Shown: one piece after another, positions 1 to 5,452 of the stretch
How the letters are laid out: each line of letters opens with the position of its first letter
Position numbering within the stretch: the first letter of the stretch is position 1
NCBI GenBank assembly: GCA_937864975.1
Contig: CALMDI010000242.1
Span: forward strand, 1-5,452
Length of the DNA stretch: 5,452 bases
Source: an uncultured Chloroflexota bacterium
Lineage (GTDB): Bacteria; Chloroflexota; Anaerolineae; Aggregatilineales; Phototrophicaceae
Reading direction: 5' to 3'
Position numbers and translations under genes: made by a program
Notes under the pieces: generated by a model
The model's input: only the letters and a program-made list of their open reading frames with translations
The model's database searches: none
Told to the model about the DNA's origin: nothing

Positions 1-1132
1 CAAACGCCTGTCCATCCTGCACGCCGCCCAGTGTGACGTTATTCATCGTCCCCTGAGACGCCGCCGGAACCCGGTCAGGCAGCGCCAGCGCCAGCGCGCC
101 GAGCACCACGTCGACAATCCGCTGTCCGGTTTCGGTGTTCCCGACCGCGACCGCCGCCGGGAAGCGCGGATTAAGCAGGCTCGGCGACGGCGTAATCACC
201 TCTATAGGCTCGAAACAGCCATGATTCACAGGCAGGTCATCCGTCGCCAGCAGGCGTACACAGTAATAGACCGCCGAGCGCACGATGGCTTCGACCGCGT
301 TGACGTTTCCCGCGACCTGCGGCGCGCTGCCGCTGAAATCCACGGTCAGGCGGGAACCGCGAACATGCAAGGTGGCACAGATCGGGATGCGAAACTCCCG
401 CTGACCGTCGCCTTCAAGCGCATCTTCAAACGTGAATTCGCCGTCAGGAATAGTTTCGATCAGAACTTCGGTCAACCGACGCGAATACTCCATGAGCGCC
501 GCCGCGTGTTCCGACACGTGCTCCACGCCGTGCGCGGCGACGATTGCCAGCAAGCGCCGCTCCCCGACCCGCTGCGCGGCAAGCTGCGCCTCGAAATCGC
601 CAAGCCGCTCCTCCGGCGCGCGGCTGTTCGCCGCGAGCAGCGTGAAGACGGCGTCGTTCCGGTTTCCACGGTCGATAAGCCTGACCGGCGGAATAATGAC
701 CCCTTCCTGATAAAGCTCCGTGCTGAGCGGCAGGGAACCGGGGGACATGCCGCCCACGTCCGCGTGGTGCGCCCGACTGGCGACAAAGAAACGCATGTGA
801 CCATCGACAAATATTGGAGATACCATCGTCACGTCGGGCAGGTGCGTGCCGCCATGATACGGATCATTCAAAATGATGCAGTCGCCGGGGTGAAACGTGT
901 CAAACTGGCGGATCGCCGCTTCGACAGACGCGGGCATACTGCCAAGATGCACCGGAATGTGCGCCGCCTGCGCCACCATGCGCGCCTGCGCGTCGAACAC
1001 CGCACAGCTAAAGTCCAATCGCTCGCGGATATTCGGGCTGAACGCCGCGCGCTGAAGCGTGACGCCCATTTCGTCGGCGACGGACTCGAATAGGCTGCGA
1101 AAGACGGCGAGGGAGATGGGATCGGTAGGCAC
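1..1132 (-). CDS. hyuB: HyuB-type hydantoinase B / 5-oxoprolinase subunit, C-terminus cut by window edge
   Basis: This is the HyuB subunit of the hydantoinase/5-oxoprolinase family, which works with HyuA in ATP-dependent opening of cyclic amides (5-oxoproline, N-methylhydantoin and similar) in the cytoplasm. It reads from a GTG at 1132 for 377 codons and leaves the window still open; the family usually has about 500 to 600 residues, so roughly two thirds are visible. Family blocks seen are SPNIRERLDFS (32-42), IPVHLGSM (59-66), NDPYHGGTHLPDVT (89-102), SRAHHADVGGMSPGS (119-133), DFSGS (265-269), NHGC (303-306) and, near the edge, GNTETGQR. The N-terminal PTDPISLAVFR matches how family members begin, which supports the GTG; the next Met is residue 22, inside the conserved part. 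No Shine-Dalgarno sequence is visible. The GTG lies 2 bp after the toxin stop codon, so translation probably depends on reinitiation. The exact substrate is not resolvable. Confidence 0.94.
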   Translation of the reverse strand, partial: MPTDPISLAVFRSLFESVADEMGVTLQRAAFSPNIRERLDFSCAVFDAQARMVAQAAHIPVHLGSMPASVEAAIRQFDTFHPGDCIILNDPYHGGTHLPDVTMVSPIFVDGHMRFFVASRAHHADVGGMSPGSLPLSTELYQEGVIIPPVRLIDRGNRNDAVFTLLAANSRAPEERLGDFEAQLAAQRVGERRLLAIVAAHGVEHVSEHAAALMEYSRRLTEVLIETIPDGEFTFEDALEGDGQREFRIPICATLHVRGSRLTVDFSGSAPQVAGNVNAVEAIVRSAVYYCVRLLATDDLPVNHGCFEPIEVITPSPSLLNPRFPAAVAVGNTETGQRIVDVVLGALALALPDRVPAASQGTMNNVTLGGVQDGQAF

Positions 1133-1134
1133 TG

Positions 1135-1512
1135 CTAATACGGCTTTTGCGCGAGCGCGCCGAGCATCGGCTCAAAATGCTTGAGATTCTGCGTGTAAAG
1201 CGGCAGTTGCAGGCGGTACGCTGGCGCGGCGATCAGGCAGTCCATTGCGCCAACATTGTGACTAAGTCGAAGTCGAAGCAGTTGCTGGGTCGCCCAATCA
1301 AAATCAGACGTCGTAACATCAACCAACTCAAAGTCCCGTAATAAACGTAAGGCGCGCTGCTGATCCACATTGTTTTTAGCTCCGTCGAGGATTTCTAACC
1401 AGACCGCGCGATTGATTCCCAGATCAGTTTGTCCGCGAAGCCAATCTTCTGCTCTTGGATATCTACGCATGAGATCAACGACGATTAATGTGTCTAGCAA
1501 AGCAACTACCAT
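1135..1512 (-). CDS. PIN-domain toxin, VapC-type ribonuclease
   Basis: This 125-residue protein has the size and layout of a VapC toxin, a metal-dependent endoribonuclease that cuts RNA when its antitoxin is lost. The N-terminal strand LLDTLIVVDLM carries the first acidic residue D7 (and D13). E40 in WLEIL is the second. D91 in GAMDCLIAA, the usual DxLIAA block, is the third. The C-terminal YTQNLKHF (106-113) is the common T-x-N-x-K-x-F form, in which N109 takes the place where many PIN proteins have a fourth acidic residue. The usual Ser/Thr pair after D7 is TL rather than TS. The ATG overlaps the end of the upstream antitoxin-like gene by 7 bp, and the TAG stop ends 2 bp before hyuB. The active-site triad is intact, so it is probably functional. 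It is not assigned to a named subfamily, and its RNA target is unknown. Confidence 0.9.
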   Translation of the reverse strand: MVVALLDTLIVVDLMRRYPRAEDWLRGQTDLGINRAVWLEILDGAKNNVDQQRALRLLRDFELVDVTTSDFDWATQQLLRLRLSHNVGAMDCLIAAPAYRLQLPLYTQNLKHFEPMLGALAQKPY

Positions 1513-1826
1513 CCACGTTGTTCCCGTCGTTTCCGACGCTGTTCTTCAATCCATTCGACACTATCCTTGATACCATAGTGCTCCCAACCACCCGTATGCC
1601 CCAATGCGACAATCTCCGCGCCCGTCTTTGGATTCGGCTTCAACATTTCCCGAATCTCCTCTTCTGTCCACGGGCGTTCCTCCCACGGCAGTTCCTCCTG
1701 CTCGGCAACAGGCTGCTCGACGGGCTGGATCGTCACCTCAACCTCACCCGACGGGAGATCGGGCGGCAAATCCACTTTTAACTCGCCGTTGTCGGTGATA
1801 AAGCCCTTCAGCTTGATCGTGTCCAT
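1506..1826 (-). CDS. Antitoxin-like partner of the PIN toxin, unnamed family
   Basis: This 106-residue, strongly charged protein is judged to be the antitoxin of the adjacent PIN toxin, mainly from its position: upstream, same strand, 7 bp overlap (GGATGGTAG holds both its stop and the toxin ATG). The N-terminal part (about 1-34, with LPSGEVEVTI at 25-34) looks like short beta strands, as in small DNA-binding or dimerising antitoxin domains. A Glu/Pro-rich acidic stretch follows (36-60). The C-terminus has a striking block, GHTGGWEHYGIKDSVEWIEE (76-95), then a basic tail RRKRREQRGW. I have the impression that this tail recurs in PIN-associated proteins of Chloroflexota and cyanobacteria, but cannot confirm it here. 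It is not a recognisable AbrB/MazE, Phd or ribbon-helix-helix antitoxin. Family antitoxins usually bind the toxin through the C-terminus and repress their own operon; both are inference here. It starts 33 bp after the hyuA stop. Confidence 0.75.
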   Translation of the reverse strand: MDTIKLKGFITDNGELKVDLPPDLPSGEVEVTIQPVEQPVAEQEELPWEERPWTEEEIREMLKPNPKTGAEIVALGHTGGWEHYGIKDSVEWIEEQRRKRREQRGW

Positions 1827-1834
1827 GACTGATT

Positions 1835-1838
1835 CTCC
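1835..1838 (-). promoter_or_regulatory. Ribosome binding site of the antitoxin gene
   Basis: GGAG lies on the minus strand 8 nt before the ATG at 1826, inside the 33 bp gap after hyuA. It fixes the antitoxin start and shows that this gene, unlike hyuB, can recruit ribosomes on its own. No convincing -35/-10 promoter is visible in the 33 bp gap, so the pair is probably transcribed from within or upstream of hyuA. Confidence 0.6.
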
Positions 1839-1859
1839 GTATCGCCTGCCGTCATCATA

Positions 1860-3830
1860 TCACAGCCGTTCGAGGATCAGATTGCGCCAACCGTCCACGC
1901 GCGCCGACCATCCTTCGCCAACGTACACGGTGCTATCCAATTGAAAGACCAGTGCCGACCCCGCGAACCGCATCCCCGACAACAACCGTTCCCGATCATA
2001 GACCGCCACGCCATCCGACCGAGGCTGGATCAGCGCAGGCTCGGCGCTTTCTGCGCCTGCCGGCTCCGGCGTCAGCGCAAGCTTCTGGACGGCGCCCACC
2101 GCTTGCAGCCGCAGCGTGACCACCTCAACCTCGCGTTCCGGCATGGCGTGACCATAAGCGCGGGCGTGCGCCTCGTGAAATGCCGCGGCGAGATCGTCGC
2201 CAAACGGCGCCGTCAGTTCGTATGCCTGCCCACGATAGCGCATATCGACCGACGCAATTAATGTCTGATCGGCTTCGACAACGCCTTCGCGCATCAAATC
2301 GGCGTGCGCCTGCCGGGTCAGGTCGCTCAGAATCGCGCGCAAGTGCCCGATTGCCTCTCGCGTGAGCGGCGCGAGGACGCCCCGGCTGTAATCGCGCTGA
2401 ATATCCGCGACCAGCAGCCCGAAGGCGCATAACACGCCCGGATAGCGTGGAATCAGCACGCGCGGAATGTGCAGCTGTTCCGCGACCTCACAGGCGTGGA
2501 GTGGACCCGCGCCGCCAAATGCCATCAGCGTGAAATCACGCGGGTCATAGCCGCGCGCGATGGAGACGCGCCGCAACGCGCGGTCGATATTCGCGTTGGC
2601 GACCTCGACGATGCCGCGCGCTGCCGCGTCCAGACTCACGCCCATCTGCGCCGCCAGCGCTTCCAACGCCGTCCGCGCCGCCTCGACGTCGAGCGTCATG
2701 CGCCCGCCGAGAAAATGCGCCGCGTCCAGCCGCCCCAGAACGATATTCGCGTCGGTCACCGTCACGTCGGCGCCACCGCGACCGTAAGCCACCGGACCGG
2801 GATTCGCCCCCGCGCTTTCGGGTCCCACATGCAGCGCGCCGCCTGCGTCCAGCCGTGCGATGGAACCGCCGCCCGCGCCGACCGTCTCGATATCGAGCGT
2901 GCGAATGCGGAGCGGCAAGCCATCGATCTCCGATTCGGGGCGCAAGACGGGCGCGCCGGGCAAGAGAGCGACGTCGGTCGATGTGCCGCCGATATCCAGC
3001 GTCATGATGTGGTCAAAACCCGCCAGCCTCGCCAGGTGACACGCGCCAATGACGCCCGCCGCCGGACCGCTGAGCGCGGTCTGGATCGCCTGCTCGCGCG
3101 CCGCCAGCGCGCCGATCACCCCGCCGTCCGACTTCATGATACGCAGTGCCGAACCCGGCGGCAGCGCCTCTTCCAGCCGGGCGAGGTAGCGGCTCACCAC
3201 CGGGCGGACGTAGGCTTCGAGCGCGACGGTGCTACCGCGTTCATATTCGCGGAATTGGGGCAAGACCTCGCACGACAGGATAATTTGTTCCGCGTGGAAC
3301 AGCCCGCGTTCGACCGCGCGCGCTCGTACCGCCAGCTCGTGTGCCGGATTCACGTAGCTGTAAAGAAAGCAGACGGCAACCGCCTCGACCGCGCCGCGCG
3401 CCAGCGCGTTCAGCACGGCATCGAGCGCGTCCAAATCGAGCGGCGTCAACACCGCGCCCGTGTGATCGAGTCGTTCGGGAACGTCATAGCAGCGCTCGCG
3501 TGGGATGAGCGGGGCTGGAAGCTGCGGCTGAAGCGCGTAGAGCGCGGGGCGATTTTGCCGTCCGATGGCGAGCAGATCGCGGAAGCCGTGCGTGGTCAGG
3601 AACGCCGCCTTCGCGCCTTTTCGTTCCAGAATCGCGTTCGTCGCCACCGTCGAGCCGTGCGCGATGCGTTCAATGGCGTCCAGCCCGGGTGGACTCGCCA
3701 CCTTCAGACCGTCGATCATCGCCCGCGCCGGGTCGTCGGGCGTGCTGAGCAGCTTATGAATCGACAACCGCCCGCCGTCGCTCACGACCAGATCGGTAAA
3801 GGTCCCGCCAATGTCAACGCCGACGAGCAA
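1860..3830 (-). CDS. hyuA: HyuA-type hydantoinase A / 5-oxoprolinase subunit, complete
   Basis: This is the ATP-binding subunit of a HyuA/HyuB amidohydrolase (5-oxoprolinase, N-methylhydantoinase; the wider family also includes acetone carboxylase subunits). All 656 residues are present, a normal length. The N-terminal domain (about 2-180) has the actin-like phosphate loop DIGGTFTD (6-13), then AHGSTVATNAILERKGAK (57-74) and GFRDLLAIGRQNRP (82-95). The central domain (about 195-485) has EYERGSTVALEAYVRP (195-210), KSDGG (233-237), LSGPAAGVIGA (253-263), LDIGGTSTDVAL (278-289), VGAGGGSIA (317-325), GANPGPVAYGRGG (341-353) and FGGAGPLHA (438-446). The C-terminal domain has DMRYRGQAYEL (529-539) and FHEAHARAYGH (551-561). 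It starts at TTG: an in-frame TGA lies five codons upstream, and any later start would remove DIGGTFTD. Its partner HyuB normally follows directly, but here a toxin-antitoxin pair lies between. The substrate cannot be assigned. Confidence 0.96.
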   Translation of the reverse strand: MLVGVDIGGTFTDLVVSDGGRLSIHKLLSTPDDPARAMIDGLKVASPPGLDAIERIAHGSTVATNAILERKGAKAAFLTTHGFRDLLAIGRQNRPALYALQPQLPAPLIPRERCYDVPERLDHTGAVLTPLDLDALDAVLNALARGAVEAVAVCFLYSYVNPAHELAVRARAVERGLFHAEQIILSCEVLPQFREYERGSTVALEAYVRPVVSRYLARLEEALPPGSALRIMKSDGGVIGALAAREQAIQTALSGPAAGVIGACHLARLAGFDHIMTLDIGGTSTDVALLPGAPVLRPESEIDGLPLRIRTLDIETVGAGGGSIARLDAGGALHVGPESAGANPGPVAYGRGGADVTVTDANIVLGRLDAAHFLGGRMTLDVEAARTALEALAAQMGVSLDAAARGIVEVANANIDRALRRVSIARGYDPRDFTLMAFGGAGPLHACEVAEQLHIPRVLIPRYPGVLCAFGLLVADIQRDYSRGVLAPLTREAIGHLRAILSDLTRQAHADLMREGVVEADQTLIASVDMRYRGQAYELTAPFGDDLAAAFHEAHARAYGHAMPEREVEVVTLRLQAVGAVQKLALTPEPAGAESAEPALIQPRSDGVAVYDRERLLSGMRFAGSALVFQLDSTVYVGEGWSARVDGWRNLILERL

Positions 3831-3838
3831 CGCGAACG

Positions 3839-3843
3839 CCTTT
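3839..3843 (-). promoter_or_regulatory. Ribosome binding site deciding the TTG start of hyuA
   Basis: AAAGG on the minus strand stands 8 nt before the TTG at 3830-3828. With the in-frame TGA at 3845-3843 it leaves the TTG as the only start that keeps the N-terminal DIGGTFTD motif. The rest of the 54 bp gap to the TPR gene (3831-3884) shows no clear hairpin terminator and no strong promoter, so cotranscription with the TPR gene is possible but unproven. Confidence 0.55.
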
Positions 3844-3884
3844 CAATCCAGATGGGAAATGCTTATTGTTCTGCCGGTCATATT

Positions 3885-4778
3885 TTAGTCGGCGCGCAGA
3901 ACAGCGGTGACGGCGTCCTCGACGGTGGCATAGGTCGCCAGCGCCGCCGACGCGGCATCCGCCGGGAGCGCCGCCACAAGCTCGTCGTAGAGGGCGGTGG
4001 CATACTGACGGTATTCGGCGTCGATGGCGGGATGGTCGCGCGTCGGTCCCAGCAGGGCGAGCGCGTCTGCCGGGTCAATCTTCGCTCGCAGCAGGGCGTG
4101 TTCGACCAGCAGTGCTGCGACCGTACCCGACTTCCGAATATCATTCGCGATTTGCAGCGCGAGGTGGAACTGAATCGCCGCTGCCGGACCGTCGTTCAGC
4201 GCGCGCGCCGCCCGACCGAGGTTCAGCGTCGCGATGGCAACGCCCGACAGGTCGCCAATCATCTCACAGATTTCGCGGCTTTCCACGAACATGCGAATCG
4301 CTTCCTGTTCGTCGCCCAGCATCAGCACTGCCCGACCCAGGTTCACCAGCGCGTCCGCGATCCCCTGCCGGTCGCCAATGGCGCGGGAAATCGCAAGCGC
4401 TTCCTCAAGAAACTTGACCGTCTCGACGTACTCGCCAAGTCGGTAAGTGACGATGCTCAGGTTATTCAGGGTGAATGCTCGTCCGCGGCGATCTCCGATT
4501 TCGGCTTTCATGGCGAGGCTTTCGGTGTAAAGCTGTTTTGCCCGTTCCAGGTCGCCGACCGTCACGGCAATAATGCCGAGGTTGTTCAGACACGTGCTGA
4601 TGCCCCGTTTTTCGCCAATCTGGCGATAGAGGGCGAGGCTTTCTTCAAAATGTCGCCGCGCTTCGACATAGTCCCCCGTCGACGCGGCAACGCTACCCAA
4701 GCCGCGCAGCGCGTTCGCGGCGCCGACACGGCTTTCAAGCGCCCGGTTCAGCGCCAGCGCCTCCTCGCCCTCGCCCCG
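3885..4778 (-). pseudogene. TPR-repeat protein, N-terminus lost at a sequence junction
   Basis: This is the C-terminal part of a tetratricopeptide-repeat protein, a protein-interaction scaffold. It shows five consecutive 40-residue units with the TPR pattern (for example LNNLGIIAVTVGDLERAKQL and the recurring EESLAL / IGDR unit ends). An 80-residue Ala-rich tail follows and ends in VLRAD and TAA at 3885. Before the first full unit only the end of another survives (EEALALNRALESR). In Chloroflexota and actinobacteria such arrays often form the C-terminus of large signalling proteins (NB-ARC or BTAD ATPases, adenylate cyclases), but nothing here shows which. The frame stays open on the minus strand up to 5429; the part beyond about 4780 is the antisense of an acyltransferase gene and has no TPR character, so it is not counted as protein. 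It lies 54 bp upstream of hyuA on the same strand. It is called broken because of the junction; the gene may be whole in the real genome. Confidence 0.82.
4128..4727 (-). repeat. Five tandem 40-residue TPR units (120 bp period)
   Basis: The units occupy 4727-4608, 4607-4488, 4487-4368, 4367-4248 and 4247-4128, with no gaps or extra codons. Units 1 to 3 keep the pattern best (LNNLG near residue 7, G-D/E-Y/L near 18, EES/A-LA near 28, IGDR at the end). Unit 4 has REICEMIGDL in the last helix. Unit 5 is weaker (ALNDGPAAAIQF, ending IRKS). The repeats are conserved at protein level only and are not near-identical DNA copies, so this is an old domain array and not a recent expansion. Confidence 0.85.
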
Positions 4779-4790
4779 ATGCGCTTCCTC
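4755..4790. other. Junction of two unrelated sequences (probable chimera point)
   Basis: Left of this zone the minus strand codes for clear TPR sequence; right of it the plus strand codes for clear acyltransferase-3 sequence. Both genes lack their N-terminal parts and both would have to continue through the other one. TPR character holds to about 4761 (EEALAL); the next residues inward (GEG, then RH) no longer fit the hydrophobic positions of a TPR helix. Acyltransferase character is certain from 4779 (MRFLGRISYSLYLWH) and may begin at about 4758 (RLLALAP). The shared stretch is a run of C-rich triplets (ctcctcgccctcgcc), a plausible microhomology or false overlap. Confidence 0.75.
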
Positions 4791-5452
4791 GGCCGCATCT
4801 CGTACTCGCTCTACCTCTGGCATTTTCCGGCACTGATCCTGCCCGCGTACGCGTTCCAGCGGGAGCTCACCGTCTACGAGCGGGTGCTTGCCGTCCTCGT
4901 CATCTTCGTGTTGTCGGCGTACTCCTACCGGTTCGTCGAGATGCCGTTCCGGCAGGGGCGTCCCGCCCACCGCCTCCGCAGGCGGCGCGCGCTGCTGCTC
5001 TACCCGGTCAGCGCCACCCTGGTGGTGGCGACCGCCGCCGGTGCTTGGTTGTGGACCGACTCCCGCGTCCAGGGCGGCGACAACCCGCCCATCACCGTCG
5101 CGGCCGGCGAGGCCGACGGCTCCCTCGGTGAGAACACCCTGGCCCTGGTCCGGGCCTCGGTGAACGCCGCGCGTGACGGCCGGGCGGTTCCGAGCAACCT
5201 GTCCCCCGAGCTGCTCGAGCTGCGCGACAGCATCGCGGAGGTCGGCTCCTGCGACTACGAGGAGAACGTCCGGGCACTGTGTCCTCGCGGGCCTGAGGAC
5301 GGCGAGCGCACTCTGGTGCTGATCGGTGACTCGCACGCGCGCGCCTGGATCCCGGCCTTCAACAAGATCATCGAGGCTGGGGGCTGGCGGGCGTTCTACC
5401 TGGTGAAGCCGCAGTGCACGGCGGCGCACGTGACGATCGCATCCACGCAGTC
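4779..5452 (+). pseudogene. Acyltransferase-3 / SGNH protein fragment, both ends missing
   Basis: This is a membrane O-acyltransferase of the acyltransferase-3 family with a fused extracytoplasmic SGNH domain; such proteins acetylate or acylate cell-surface polysaccharides. From 4779 it shows the last conserved block of the membrane domain, LGRISYSLYLWHFP (4-17), a membrane helix (about 36-50) ending in YRFVEMPFR (50-58), a basic loop RLRRRR, a further hydrophobic segment (about 71-92), then a linker and the SGNH catalytic block LIGDSHARAW (181-190) with nucleophile S185. C158 and C168, shortly before the SGNH block, could form a disulfide. It leaves the window open after 224 codons; the family has about 650 to 700 residues, so some 300 are missing before the junction and part of the SGNH domain after the edge. 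The ATG at 4779 is an internal Met, not a start. By hand count only about 20 of 224 codons end in A or T, far fewer than in the left genes, which suggests actinobacterial origin. Confidence 0.88.

Noticed and set aside
221..1093. A 290-codon open frame on the plus strand
   Set aside because: It is antisense to hyuB, whose minus-strand translation matches the family throughout. The plus-strand product is Arg/His-rich and has no recognisable motif, as expected of a shadow frame in GC-rich DNA.
1488..1781. Plus-strand frame of 97 codons over the antitoxin gene
   Set aside because: It is antisense to the antitoxin-like gene, which has a ribosome binding site, the correct overlap with the PIN gene and a coherent motif.
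3831..3884. Possible terminator or promoter between the TPR gene and hyuA
   Set aside because: Only a weak, interrupted pairing (ccgg...ctgg) without a T-run and no good -35/-10 pair with normal spacing could be found; apart from the hyuA ribosome binding site nothing is supported.
4779..4781. The ATG at 4779 as a true start of a short acyltransferase gene
   Set aside because: The Met lies inside the conserved block just before LGRISYSLYLWH; a protein starting here would lack almost all of the acyltransferase membrane domain, and no ribosome binding site precedes it.
4888..5163. Plus-strand 91-codon frame within the acyltransferase region
   Set aside because: It is out of frame with the acyltransferase, is Ser/Pro/Arg-rich and carries no motif; the acyltransferase frame explains the same bases.
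4779..5429. The N-terminal part of the long minus-strand open frame (about 216 codons beyond the TPR region)
   Set aside because: It is antisense to a convincing acyltransferase-3/SGNH sequence and has the Arg/Gly/Glu/Asp/Val-rich look of a non-coding frame in high-GC DNA. The TPR character stops at the junction.

Overview
The window holds two unlike pieces of DNA joined near position 4780. Positions 1 to about 4775 carry a compact run of five minus-strand genes with moderately high GC. Read in their own direction they are: a tetratricopeptide-repeat (TPR) protein that lacks its N-terminus, a complete HyuA-type hydantoinase/oxoprolinase subunit, a small antitoxin-like protein, a PIN-domain VapC-type toxin, and the first 377 codons of the partner HyuB subunit, which runs off the left edge. 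Positions from about 4779 to the right edge carry, on the plus strand, the C-terminal part of an acyltransferase-3 membrane protein with an SGNH hydrolase domain. Its very GC-rich codon use looks actinobacterial.

The left part suggests a Chloroflexota-like (Anaerolineae-type) bacterium. The grounds are the 40-residue TPR style, the form of the toxin-antitoxin pair and the HyuA/HyuB sequences. This is recall of family style, not a search result. The right part reads as an actinobacterial gene. The TPR gene and the acyltransferase gene both lose their 5' halves at the same spot, so the simplest reading is a chimeric join (assembly or library artefact). A true rearrangement is less likely but not excluded.

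HyuA and HyuB are expected to form an ATP-dependent amidohydrolase acting on a cyclic amide such as 5-oxoproline or a hydantoin; the exact substrate cannot be told from sequence. A two-gene toxin-antitoxin cassette sits exactly between hyuA and hyuB. The antitoxin starts 33 bp after hyuA, the two small genes overlap by 7 bp, and the toxin stop codon lies 2 bp before the GTG start of hyuB. The four genes therefore look like one transcript in which an addiction module has been spliced into a catabolic operon without breaking it. No RNA genes, CRISPR arrays, insertion sequences or convincing terminators were seen.
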